Origin: Microvirga zambiensis WSM3693
GTDB taxonomy: Bacteria; Pseudomonadota; Alphaproteobacteria; Rhizobiales; Beijerinckiaceae
DNA: 64,000 bases
Direction: 5' to 3'
NCBI RefSeq assembly: GCF_016735695.1
Contig: NZ_JAERQD010000021.1
Span: 52,369 to 116,368 of the forward strand
Shown: positions 51,353-61,476 of the stretch, one piece after another
Layout: each line of letters starts with the position of its first letter
Position numbering within the stretch: the first letter of the stretch is position 1
Translations under genes and position numbers: made by a program
The notes under the pieces: generated by a model
What the model saw: the letters and a program-made list of their open reading frames with translations, nothing else
What the model was told of the DNA's origin: nothing
Database searches by the model: none

Positions 51353-51589
51353 TCAATTGTCGGGTGCCACGGTCGTTAATGCAAGGGCGTGCAGAACGCC
51401 GCCCATGCGGCCTTGCAGCGCCGCATAGACCATCTGATGCTGCTGCACCCGCGACTTCCCCCTGAAGGCGGAGGAGGTAACGGTCGCGGCGTAATGGTCG
51501 CCGTCGCCGGCCAGGTCCTTGATCTCGACCACCGCGTCGGGAAGGGCGGTCTTGATCAGGCTTTCGATGTCTCGCGAATCCATCGGCAT
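51353..51589 (-). CDS. bolA: BolA family protein
   Basis: This 78-residue protein has the BolA fold: [20 protein letters not shown], then [14 protein letters not shown] and [20 protein letters not shown] (conserved His). It partners monothiol glutaredoxins to bind a shared iron-sulfur cluster. It sits between purL and grxD, 40 bp after purL, in an arrangement conserved in Hyphomicrobiales. ATG 51583 is an alternative start. Confidence 0.92.
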   Translation of the reverse strand: MPMDSRDIESLIKTALPDAVVEIKDLAGDGDHYAATVTSSAFRGKSRVQQHQMVYAALQGRMGGVLHALALTTVAPDN

Positions 51590-51629
51590 GGATCGGGCTC
51601 CTCAGGATCTTCGGGTCAGGACTTAGCGG

Positions 51630-53840
<2,211 letters not shown>

Positions 53841-53897
53841 CGTTATCTCGCATTGTTACCCTCTCCAGAACGAAGAGGAATGGAATACATCGGATGT

Positions 53898-53996
53898 CCT
53901 CATCCTGAGGAGCAGCAAAGCTGCGTCTCGAAGGAGGTTTCAGAGCACGCTGGAGACGCCCTCGTCCTTCGAGACGCTTCGCTCCTCAGGATGAGG
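53898..53996. repeat. 99-bp two-armed hairpin repeat between purQ and purL
   Basis: CCTCATCCTGAGGAGC (53898-53913) pairs exactly with 53981-53996. GCGTCTCGAAGG (53923-53934) pairs exactly with 53966-53977. A continuous hairpin results. Such CCTCATCCTGAGGAG repeats are spread through related genomes (from memory). Confidence 0.78.
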
Positions 53997-54026
53997 GCTG
54001 CGGGGCGTCTCGTCCCGCTTCAGAGA

Positions 54027-54725
54027 TCAGGCCGCCTTCGGAAAGCTCGACACGAGGCTCTCGAACAGGCCGCGCCCGTCGGTGCCGCCCACGAGGTCCT
54101 CGATCAGGTTTTCCGGGTGGGGCATCATGCCGAGCACGTTGAGCTTGGTCGAGTAGATGCCCGCGATCGCGTTCATCGAGCCGTTGCGGTTGGCATCCGG
54201 TGTGGTGTGGCCCTGCGCGTCGGAATAGCGGAAGGCCACCAGCCCCTCGCCTTCGAGCCGCTTCAAGGTCTCCTCGTCGGCGGTGTAATTGCCTTCGCCG
54301 TGCGCAACGCAGACATCGATGGCCTGGCCCTTGGCGTAAGCCCGGGTGAACGCCGTGTCGCTGCGCTCGACCCGCAGGAACTGGCGATGGCAGATGAACT
54401 TGAGGTTCGCGTTGCGCATCAGGATGCCGGGAAGAAGGCCCGCCTCGCACAGGATCTGGAAGCCGTTGCAGACGCCGAGCACGAGGCCGCCGCGCGCCGC
54501 ATGGGCCCGCACCGCATCCATGACCGTTGCGCGGCCCGCAATCGCGCCGCAGCGCAGATAATCACCGTAGGAGAAGCCGCCGGGCAGCACCACGAGATCG
54601 GTGCCCTTCGGCAGCTCGGTTTCGGCGTGCCACACCTTCTGGGCGTCGGAGCCGGCCGATGTGAGAGCCCGCACCATATCGCCTTCGCGATTGGAGCCGG
54701 GGAAGACGATGATTGCGGATTTCAT
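54027..54725 (-). CDS. purQ: phosphoribosylformylglycinamidine synthase, glutaminase subunit PurQ
   Basis: This 232-residue class I glutamine amidotransferase supplies ammonia to PurL. It starts [20 protein letters not shown]. The nucleophile Cys is in [19 protein letters not shown]. The His/Glu of the triad are in MPHPENL near 205. It forms with PurS and PurL the three-part FGAM synthase. Confidence 0.97.
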   Translation of the reverse strand: MKSAIIVFPGSNREGDMVRALTSAGSDAQKVWHAETELPKGTDLVVLPGGFSYGDYLRCGAIAGRATVMDAVRAHAARGGLVLGVCNGFQILCEAGLLPGILMRNANLKFICHRQFLRVERSDTAFTRAYAKGQAIDVCVAHGEGNYTADEETLKRLEGEGLVAFRYSDAQGHTTPDANRNGSMNAIAGIYSTKLNVLGMMPHPENLIEDLVGGTDGRGLFESLVSSFPKAA

Positions 54726-54741
54726 CAGTTCATCCTTCTAT

Positions 54742-54825
54742 CGTCATGGCCGGTCTTGTCCCGGCCATCCACGCCTCAAGGCGCGGCAAAAACGTGGATG
54801 CCCGGATCAGGTCCGGGCATGACGG
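54742..54825. repeat. REP-like palindrome between purS and purQ
   Basis: CGTCATGGCCGG...CCGGCCATCCACG and CGTGGATGCCCGG...CCGGGCATGACG form two hairpins with CGTCATG/CATGACG at the outer ends. It ends at the purS stop codon. The unit recurs at 55772. Confidence 0.75.
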
Positions 54826-55065
54826 TCAGGTCAGTTCGACGCGATAGTTTTCAATGACCGTGTTCGCCAGCAGCTTCTCGCAGGCGGCCTTGAGCTGGGC
54901 TTCGGCCTGAGCCTTGTCGGCGGTTCCAAGCTCGATATCGAAGACCTTGCCCTGGCGCACGCCGTCGATGCCCTCGACGCCGAGCGACTTGAGGGCGCCT
55001 TCGATGGCCTTGCCTTGGGGGTCGAGAACGCCGTTCTTGAGGGTCACGGTGACACGCGCTTTCAT
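54826..55065 (-). CDS. purS: phosphoribosylformylglycinamidine synthase subunit PurS
   Basis: This 79-residue small subunit starts MKARVTVTLKNGVLDPQGKA and contains LGVEGIDGVRQGKVFDIEL and ACEKLLANTVIENY, the complete PurS fold. It mediates the PurL-PurQ complex. ATG 55065 gives the family length; the upstream extension is rejected. It is the first gene of purS-purQ-purL. Confidence 0.96.
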   Translation of the reverse strand: MKARVTVTLKNGVLDPQGKAIEGALKSLGVEGIDGVRQGKVFDIELGTADKAQAEAQLKAACEKLLANTVIENYRVELT

Positions 55066-55131
55066 GGAGGCCTCGGGCTGTTTGGAATGTGCCCCACGCC
55101 TTATAGCCATTAGGCGCAAGAGACAACGCCT

Positions 55132-55671
55132 TCAGGAGCCCAATTCGCGGGCAGCGACCTGTCGGGCCGTGTCCTTCACAACATCCTGATTCTCGCCGAT
55201 CGCCAGGACCACCGACAGGGCCTCCCCCTCGCGCCTGCCGAAGGCGGCGCCATAGGCCGGCCGCTTGCTGCCGTCGACCGGCGACATCTCGATGGCGAAG
55301 CCGGGATTGGGCCCGTCCCTCAGGCGCTCGACGGCGATCTGTGTCTTGATGGGCTTCTCCCGCCCGGCGGGCGAGCGCAGGCCGCGGGCGAGGCGCTCCG
55401 GGTCCTTCAGGAGAGCCTCCGTGACGTCCGCATCCCTGCCGACCAGGCGAATGACACTGACGGCGAGACCCGGCCCGCATTCGGGCGGGGCGCAGAACGA
55501 CAGGGCCACCGGCTCCGCCCGATCCTCGGCAAGCCATTTCCGCAAGGGCAGGGCATCCCAGGACGTGTCCGCCTGAAGACCTGCGACCTGCCTGGGGATG
55601 TAGCCGCAGCTGGCGAGGATCAGGCCGAGGGCCAGAATGAGGGAGGGGGAACACAACGGACGGAAACGCAT
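55132..55671 (-). CDS. putative lipoprotein
   Basis: This 179-residue protein has a lipoprotein signal (LCSPSLILALGLILASCGYI, lipobox LASC). The mature part has no family I recognise; it contains two further Cys in FCAPPECGPGL that may form a disulfide. ATG 55671 is chosen over the frame start at 55752 because the signal then begins at the N-terminus. It lies between the purC terminator and purS. Confidence 0.72.
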   Translation of the reverse strand: MRFRPLCSPSLILALGLILASCGYIPRQVAGLQADTSWDALPLRKWLAEDRAEPVALSFCAPPECGPGLAVSVIRLVGRDADVTEALLKDPERLARGLRSPAGREKPIKTQIAVERLRDGPNPGFAIEMSPVDGSKRPAYGAAFGRREGEALSVVLAIGENQDVVKDTARQVAARELGS

Positions 55672-55771
55672 AGCTCTATCTATGCGCGAAACGGGCGGAA
55701 GGGGAATGCCGCACGGCGCCCCGCAGTGGCTTCGGGCCGGAAATGACACCATCCCTCATGCCGCCCCACAG

Positions 55772-55863
55772 ACGTCATGGCCGGGCTTGTCCCGGCCATC
55801 CCGATGCTGTGAAGCGCCGCACCTCTCGGGTCGAGATCACCGGCACAAGGCCGGTGATGACGT
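55772..55863. repeat. REP-like palindromes
   Basis: ACGTCATGGCCGGG...CCCGGCCATCC and TCACCGGCACAAGGCCGGTGA give two hairpins bounded by ACGTCAT and ATGACGT. It is the same family as 54742-54825. Confidence 0.72.
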
Positions 55864-55995
55864 GAGGGGGTGGGATTGAACCAAGACGTGGATCCCCGGA
55901 AGAAGTTCGGGAATGACTGGAGAGGATCCGGAATCGATGTGGCCTCGACATCGAAGGGAATGCCGCTGCTGCCTGCGCGGGAATGACCGACACCA

Positions 55996-56024
55996 TGAAA
56001 AAGCCCGGCACTTGGCCGGGCTTT
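55996..56024 (-). terminator. Rho-independent terminator of purC
   Basis: On the minus strand AAAGCCCGGC pairs with GCCGGGCTTT around CAAGT, followed by further T. It lies 22 bp after the purC stop, so purC is transcribed apart from purS-purQ-purL. Confidence 0.86.
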
Positions 56025-56046
56025 CGTGTCGTTCAGGAGGCAGGCC

Positions 56047-56841
56047 TTATTGCACGAGGCGGGGGCCGCCGGTGACCGGGTTCTCGTTCTCGGACAGGAT
56101 GCCGAGACGGCGGGCAACCTCGGTATAGGCTTCCACCAGCCCGCCCATGTCCCGGCGGAACCGGTCCTTGTCGAGCTTGTCCTTGGACTTGATGTCCCAG
56201 AGACGGCAGGAATCCGGGGAGATCTCGTCGGCGACGATGATGCGCATCATCTCGCCTTCCCAGAGGCGGCCTGTCTCCAGCTTGAAGTCGACGAGGCGGA
56301 TGCCGACGCCGAGGAAGAGGCCGGACAGGAAGTCGTTGACCCGGATGGCCAGCGCCATGATGTCGTCGATCTCCTGGGGCGAGGCCCAGCCGAAGGCGGT
56401 GATGTGCTCCTCCGAGACCATCGGGTCGTTCAGGGCATCGTTCTTGTAATAGAATTCGATGATCGAGCGCGGCAGCTGCGTGCCTTCCTCGATCCCGAGA
56501 CGGGTGGCGAGCGAACCCGCTGCCACGTTCCGGACCACTACCTCGAGCGGAATGATCTCCACCTCGCGAATCAACTGCTCGCGCATGTTCAGGCGGCGGA
56601 TGAAGTGGGTCGGGATGCCGATGTCGTTCAGATGCTGGAACAGGTATTCCGAGATCCGGTTGTTGAGCACGCCCTTGCCGTCGATCACTTCATGCTTCTT
56701 GGCATTGAAGGCGGTCGCGTCGTCCTTGAAGTGCTGGATCAGCGTACCGGGTTCCGGGCCCTCATAGAGGACCTTCGCCTTGCCCTCATAGATGCGACGG
56801 CGACGATTCATAGGCGTGTACCGTGGTTTGAGAAAATCCAT
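56047..56841 (-). CDS. purC: phosphoribosylaminoimidazole-succinocarboxamide synthase
   Basis: This 264-residue enzyme makes SAICAR from CAIR, aspartate and ATP. Motifs include [45 protein letters not shown] and [17 protein letters not shown] 56841 is preferred because AGGAGCC lies upstream; the ATG ten codons later has no such site. It is adjacent to, but transcribed separately from, purSQL, and divergent from the zeta gene. Confidence 0.96.
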   Translation of the reverse strand: MDFLKPRYTPMNRRRRIYEGKAKVLYEGPEPGTLIQHFKDDATAFNAKKHEVIDGKGVLNNRISEYLFQHLNDIGIPTHFIRRLNMREQLIREVEIIPLEVVVRNVAAGSLATRLGIEEGTQLPRSIIEFYYKNDALNDPMVSEEHITAFGWASPQEIDDIMALAIRVNDFLSGLFLGVGIRLVDFKLETGRLWEGEMMRIIVADEISPDSCRLWDIKSKDKLDKDRFRRDMGGLVEAYTEVARRLGILSENENPVTGGPRLVQ

Positions 56842-57080
56842 TTGCCGTGGCTCCTGGGGATGGTCATTTTTTAGATCCGCGGCTGGCGTTAAGCGCGGCT
56901 TTTTACCGGCGCTCCGCTTGAAGGGGCAACCTATCCGATCCCTTGGGCAAGCACAACGCGGTGGAGTGGGCCCCAGGATCGCAGCCCCGTCGAATACAGT
57001 TCTTAAGATGGGAAGCGTCTGGTATCCGCGCGAGTGCGCCCTTATATCGCACGAAGGCCCAAGCTTAAGGAGAACACGGA

Positions 57081-57404
57081 ATGACCGCTTTCGACGACCG
57101 CAGGAATGCCTTCGAGAAGCAGTTCGCCCATGACGAGGACCTGCGCTTCAAGGCGACCGCGCGCCGCAACAAGCTGTTCGGTCTCTGGCTCGCCGAGCAT
57201 CTGGGCAAGACCGGAGACGAGGCCGAGGCCTATGCCAGGAGCGTCGTTCTCGCCGATTTCGAGGAAGCCGGCGACGCGGATGTGCTGCGCAAGGCCAGCA
57301 AGGATCTGGAAGGCGCCGGCAAGCCGGCGGACGAGACCGAGCTCAAGGCCAAGCTGGTTCAGCTGACCGAGCGCGCGATCGAGGAGGTCAAGGCGGGCCG
57401 GTAG
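57081..57404 (+). CDS. F1Fo-ATPase zeta-type inhibitor (DUF1476)
   Basis: This 107-residue all-helical protein starts [20 protein letters not shown], the hallmark of the DUF1476/zeta family. The N-terminal segment is the inhibitory region that enters the F1-ATPase catalytic interface in Paracoccus. It is restricted to Alphaproteobacteria. GGAG lies ahead of the ATG. It is divergent from purC, as in many relatives. Confidence 0.92.
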   Translation: MTAFDDRRNAFEKQFAHDEDLRFKATARRNKLFGLWLAEHLGKTGDEAEAYARSVVLADFEEAGDADVLRKASKDLEGAGKPADETELKAKLVQLTERAIEEVKAGR

Positions 57405-57455
57405 TCGGCCTAACCTGTGCCCTCGGACCTTTTGAAACCTGTTGATTAGGACACC

Positions 57456-58226
57456 ATGCTGACCGATCCGTCCTTTCCCGAGCGCCTTCGAGGCGGCACG
57501 CCGCTTCTGACGGCCTGGTGCGGCCTGCCCGACCCGACGACTGCCGGGGTCCTGGCTCGCGAGCCGTTCGATGCGGTGGTGCTGGATGCGCAGCATGGTT
57601 CCATCGATTTCGCCGCCGCGCTTCAGGCCATCCCGCTGATCGCGGCGGCGGGAAAGCCTGCCCTTGTCCGCATCCCGGTCGGGGATTTCGCCTCCGCCTC
57701 GCGCTATCTCGATGCCGGCGTCTCCGGCGTGATCGCCCCCATGATCAACACCGTCGAGGATGCCAGGCGCCTGGCAGGCTTCACCAAGTTCCCGCCCGTC
57801 GGCGAGCGCAGCTGGGGCGCCTATGGGGCACTCTCGCTGTCGGGGCTCGATGCGGGCGAGTATCTGCAGAAGGCCAACGGCCTCACGGCCACCTTCGCCA
57901 TGATCGAGACCCGCGAGGCGCTCGGCCTTGTCGACGACATCCTGGCCGTGCCCGGCATCGACGGGATCTTCATCGGCCCCTCGGACCTGTCCATCGCGCT
58001 CTCAGGCGGAAAGGGCCTCGACCCGACCAGCGCCGAGGTCGAGAAGGCTCTGGATCATGCGCTGTCCCGGGCGCGAGCTGCCGACAAGCTCACGGCCATC
58101 TACGCCGTTTCGGGAGCCCGGGCGGCGGAACTCGCCCGCAAAGGCTTCCACATGGTCTCCATCGGCAGCGACATCTCCATGCTCAAAGCCGGAGCGCACG
58201 CCGCCCTCGCTGCTGCGCGGGCCTAA
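57456..58226 (+). CDS. HpcH/HpaI family aldolase
   Basis: This 256-residue class II pyruvate aldolase has the pattern FDAVVLDAQHGSIDFA, PLIAAAGKPALVRIPVG, the metal-binding Glu in FAMIETREALGLVD and FIGPSDLSIALSG. Members cleave 4-hydroxy-2-oxo acids to pyruvate and an aldehyde; the true substrate here is unknown. It overlaps the convergent esterase gene by 4 nt at the 3' end. Confidence 0.92.
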   Translation: MLTDPSFPERLRGGTPLLTAWCGLPDPTTAGVLAREPFDAVVLDAQHGSIDFAAALQAIPLIAAAGKPALVRIPVGDFASASRYLDAGVSGVIAPMINTVEDARRLAGFTKFPPVGERSWGAYGALSLSGLDAGEYLQKANGLTATFAMIETREALGLVDDILAVPGIDGIFIGPSDLSIALSGGKGLDPTSAEVEKALDHALSRARAADKLTAIYAVSGARAAELARKGFHMVSIGSDISMLKAGAHAALAAARA

Positions 58227-58906
58227 ATCCGCACAGGGGAGGGGAGGCCGAAAGCCTGCGTCAGGAAGAAGCCTCCCTGCTTGAGCCCCTCCTCGTCGAT
58301 GCCGTGGCCGAGGCCGGCCGAGAGATGCCATTGGCAGGGGATCTCGGCAGCGCCGAGAGCCGCCTTGGAGAATAGAAACATCTCGACCGGCACCACATCG
58401 TCCCGGTCGCCATGGATCAGCAGGATCGGCGGGACCGCTCCTGCCGCCGGCTTGAGGCTCTCAGGCCCCTTGCCGTCCTCCAGTACCAGAAGACCCGAAT
58501 AGCCCAGGATCGCAGCCGGCGCGATCTGCCGGCGCAGGCCCACATGCAGCGCCATCATCGCGCCCTGGCTGAAGCCGACGAGGGCAAGGCGGGAAGCGGG
58601 CAGGGCATGCCGGGCGAGTTCCCGGTCAAGGAAAGCCTCGAGGCCGGGCGCCGCATAGGTCACCCCGCGCCAGAACTCCCGCGGATCGGTCAGCGTGAGC
58701 GGAAACCATTCCCGCCCCATCGGCACATTGCTGCAGGGATCGGGCGCATGCGGCGCGACGAAGGCGGCATCCGGCAGCCATTCCCGCCATTGCTGCCCGA
58801 GCTCGATGAGGTCGCTTCCATCAGCCCCAAGTCCGTGCAGCAGCACGACGAGCTGTTTCGCCGTCCCGGATTTCGGCGCGAGGCGGGGTCCGTCAATCAT
58901 GGCCAT
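58223..58906 (-). CDS. carboxylesterase/phospholipase-type alpha/beta hydrolase
   Basis: This 227-residue cytosolic hydrolase has the oxyanion loop LLHGLGADGSDL, nucleophile elbow GFSQGAM, and Asp/His in HGDRDDVVP and LGHGIDEE. It belongs to the acyl-protein thioesterase-like esterases acting on short-chain esters or lysophospholipids. It is convergent with the aldolase and precedes no obvious partner. Confidence 0.92.
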   Translation of the reverse strand: MAMIDGPRLAPKSGTAKQLVVLLHGLGADGSDLIELGQQWREWLPDAAFVAPHAPDPCSNVPMGREWFPLTLTDPREFWRGVTYAAPGLEAFLDRELARHALPASRLALVGFSQGAMMALHVGLRRQIAPAAILGYSGLLVLEDGKGPESLKPAAGAVPPILLIHGDRDDVVPVEMFLFSKAALGAAEIPCQWHLSAGLGHGIDEEGLKQGGFFLTQAFGLPSPVRI

Positions 58907-58924
58907 AATGCACCCTCCCGATCG

Positions 58925-59569
58925 TCAGACAGGGGCACCCTCCCGCGCCTTGACCGCCCGGTAATAGGCCCAGAGCACCTTGGCGGCAACGCCGCGCCAG
59001 GGGCGCCAGCTCTCCGCGAGAGCCGTCAACGCCTTCGCATCGGGGCGCTGCTCCAAGCCATAGGCGAGGCGGGCGGCTTCCTGGACGGCAAGGTCCCCGC
59101 TCGGGAAGGCATCCGGATGGCCGAGGCAGAACAGCAGGTAGACGTCGGCGGTCCAGGGGCCGATCCCCTTCACCCGCGTGAGCAGATTGTGCGCCTCGTC
59201 CGCCGGGAGATCGTGGAGACGGTCGAGGGGCAGGCGTTCTTCGGCAATCTCAGTCGCGACGGCGCGCAGGGTCCTGATCTTCCCCGCGGAGAGCCCGGCC
59301 ATGCGCAGATCCTCATCGGACAGCCGGAGAAGCGCCTCGGGTGTCGCCGGTTCGAGGCGCTGCCGCAGCCGGTTCCAGATCGCCGTCGCGCTGGCGGTCG
59401 AGACCTGCTGCCCAACGACGATCCAGGCCAGACCCTCGAAGCCCGGCGGACGCTTGCGCAGTTGCGGCATGATCCCGCTCGCGGCGAGCCTCGCCATGAC
59501 CGGGTCGGCCTCGGTCAGCGCATCGAGCCCCCTCTTGAGAACCGCATCCGTTTCGAGGAGGGTGGCCAT
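58925..59569 (-). CDS. DNA-3-methyladenine glycosylase II-type (HhH-GPD)
   Basis: This 214-residue base-excision enzyme contains the helix-hairpin-helix and catalytic Asp in VKGIGPWTADVYLLF (near 134-148). The N-terminal IVVGQQVSTASATAIWNRLR is typical of AlkA-like single-domain members. No iron-sulfur Cys cluster is present. It removes alkylated purines. It lies 18 bp upstream of the esterase gene. Confidence 0.9.
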   Translation of the reverse strand: MATLLETDAVLKRGLDALTEADPVMARLAASGIMPQLRKRPPGFEGLAWIVVGQQVSTASATAIWNRLRQRLEPATPEALLRLSDEDLRMAGLSAGKIRTLRAVATEIAEERLPLDRLHDLPADEAHNLLTRVKGIGPWTADVYLLFCLGHPDAFPSGDLAVQEAARLAYGLEQRPDAKALTALAESWRPWRGVAAKVLWAYYRAVKAREGAPV

Positions 59570-59601
59570 GTCGTCGTCATCCCTTTCAACTGCAGGCTCC
59601 C

Positions 59602-60474
59602 GTGACGAAGCCGGTTTTTCGATTTGCTCCCAGTCCGAACGGTCAGCTTCATCTGGGCCATGCCTATTCCGCCCTGCTCAACGCCGATTTCGCCCGGCGC
59701 TTCGGCGGCCGGTTTCTCCTGCGCATCGAGGATATCGATATCGCACGCTGCCGTCCCGAATTCGAGGCCGCGATCCATGAGGACCTGGCCTGGCTCGGCC
59801 TGACCTGGGAGCTTCCCGTCCGCCGGCAGTCGGAGCATTTTTCCGATTACCGCGTCGCTTTCCTGCAGCTGAAGGAGAGGGGAGCAGTCTATCCCTGCTT
59901 CTGCTCGCGCAAGGACATCGCGGCAGCCATCGCCTGCCGGGAGGCGGAGACCGGCCGGCCCTCTCCGCGCGATCCCGACGGTACGCCGCTCTATCCGGGC
60001 ACGTGCCGGAGCCTGTCCGGCGAGGAGGCGGAGCGGCGTATCGCGAAGAGCGAGCCCCATGCCTGGCGCCTGGACAGCGCGGGGCTGCAGCATATTCTGC
60101 CCGGCCCCTATCACTATCGGCGCTTCGATCGTGAGGGCCGCGAAGAAACCGTCGCGGCCGATCCCCGGCGCTGGGGCGATACGGTGATCGTGCGCAAGGA
60201 GACGCCGACGAGCTATCACCTTTCCGTCGTGGTGGATGATGCGCTCCAGGGGATCACCCATGTGGTCCGCGGCCAGGATCTCGAGGCGGCGACCGATCTC
60301 CACGTCCTGCTCCAAGTCCTGCTTGGCCTGCCGACGCCGCTCTATCATCACCATGGTCTCGTGCTCGATCCGATGGGAGATAAGCTGGCGAAAAGGCGCC
60401 AATCCACCTCCCTGGCGGAGGCTCGCGCCGAGGGGATCGACCCGCAGGACATCCGGCGGCGTCTCGGGTTCTAG
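59602..60474 (+). CDS. gluQRS: glutamyl-Q tRNA(Asp) synthetase
   Basis: This 290-residue enzyme is a truncated GluRS without the anticodon-binding domain; it attaches glutamate to queuosine in tRNA-Asp. HIGH-like: RFAPSPNGQLHLGHAYSAL. Zinc site: CFCSRK and YPGTC. KMSKS-like: DKLAKRRQS. The start is GTG 59602. The gene is divergent from the glycosylase across 32 bp. A REP-like repeat follows. Confidence 0.93.
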   Translation: MTKPVFRFAPSPNGQLHLGHAYSALLNADFARRFGGRFLLRIEDIDIARCRPEFEAAIHEDLAWLGLTWELPVRRQSEHFSDYRVAFLQLKERGAVYPCFCSRKDIAAAIACREAETGRPSPRDPDGTPLYPGTCRSLSGEEAERRIAKSEPHAWRLDSAGLQHILPGPYHYRRFDREGREETVAADPRRWGDTVIVRKETPTSYHLSVVVDDALQGITHVVRGQDLEAATDLHVLLQVLLGLPTPLYHHHGLVLDPMGDKLAKRRQSTSLAEARAEGIDPQDIRRRLGF

Positions 60475-60507
60475 CGCATCGTTCGATGCGCCATCATAAC
60501 GAAGAAT

Positions 60508-60552
60508 CATCGGATGGATCCCAAAAGTGCAATCCACTTTTGGGTCCGATGC
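60508..60552. repeat. REP-like palindrome
   Basis: CATCGGATGGATCCCAAAAG and CCACTTTTGGGTCCGATG are near-complementary, the same family as 50742-50791. It separates gluQRS from the convergent transporter gene. Confidence 0.7.
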
Positions 60553-60553
60553 T

Positions 60554-61471
60554 TTAGCCGACGCCGAGCACGCGCAGCCAGATCAGGGTCGTGCCGAGCG
60601 CAAGCGCCGTCGACAGGGTGATGGCGCTGGACGCCAGGGCCACGCCCTCGCCGTAGCGTTCGGCGAAGAGATAGGCGTTGATCCCCGACGGGCAGGACGC
60701 GAAGAGCACGGCGACGCCCGCCCAGACAGGCGGCATCGGAAAGACGTAGGTGGCGAGCAGCAGCACGATGAGCGGATGCACGATCAGCTTGAGGAAGGAG
60801 ATCACCGTCGGCAGCTTCCAGCCCATCTGCAACCCGTAGCGGCGCAGCGCGATGCCCATGGAGATCAGGGCGCAGGGAACCGCGGCGCTCGCCAGAAGGT
60901 CCATCACCTGCCAGGCCGGCGCCGGCACATAAGCCGCAATCGGGCGGCAGACGGATCCGGCCAGGATCCCGACGACGATGGGATGGGTGAGAAGACGGCG
61001 GATGATGAGCAGGGGGGAGGCCCGCCGCCCCTCGGCCAGGATCGTCGCCAGCGTCATCGTGACCGGCAGGTGGACGGCGATGAGAAGGAAGAGCGGGACG
61101 GCGCCCTCGTCGCCATAGGCCTTGAGGATCATCGGCACGCCGACGAAGACCGTGTTCGCCTGTCCCGTAGAAAAGCCCGCCACGACGGCTGAGATGCCCT
61201 TGAGGCCGAAGAAGCGCGTAGCGATCCCGGTTGCGAGGAACCAGACCGCGGCGACGCCGACGAAATAGGCGATCCAATAGCCCCAGGGCTGGACGGCCGG
61301 GATTTCGGCGCGGACGAGGGTGCGGAAGATCAGGCAGGGCAGGGACAGGGTGAAGACGAATTCGGACAGGCCTTCGCCCACCCGCTCGGAGATGAAGCCT
61401 GTTTGTCGCGCGACATAGCCGATGCCGATCAAGCCGAAGACCGGCAGCACGATCGCGAGTAGATCAAGCAT
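60554..61471 (-). CDS. AEC family transporter
   Basis: This 305-residue inner-membrane protein has about ten hydrophobic helices in two halves (VLPVFGLIGIGYVARQTGFI; LCLAFRT-like LPCLIFRTLVRAEIP). It belongs to the auxin-efflux-carrier-like transporters, which move organic anions such as malonate. The substrate cannot be told. It lies 5 bp downstream of the peptidase gene on the same strand. Confidence 0.9.
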   Translation of the reverse strand: MLDLLAIVLPVFGLIGIGYVARQTGFISERVGEGLSEFVFTLSLPCLIFRTLVRAEIPAVQPWGYWIAYFVGVAAVWFLATGIATRFFGLKGISAVVAGFSTGQANTVFVGVPMILKAYGDEGAVPLFLLIAVHLPVTMTLATILAEGRRASPLLIIRRLLTHPIVVGILAGSVCRPIAAYVPAPAWQVMDLLASAAVPCALISMGIALRRYGLQMGWKLPTVISFLKLIVHPLIVLLLATYVFPMPPVWAGVAVLFASCPSGINAYLFAERYGEGVALASSAITLSTALALGTTLIWLRVLGVG

Positions 61472-61476
61472 GGATT

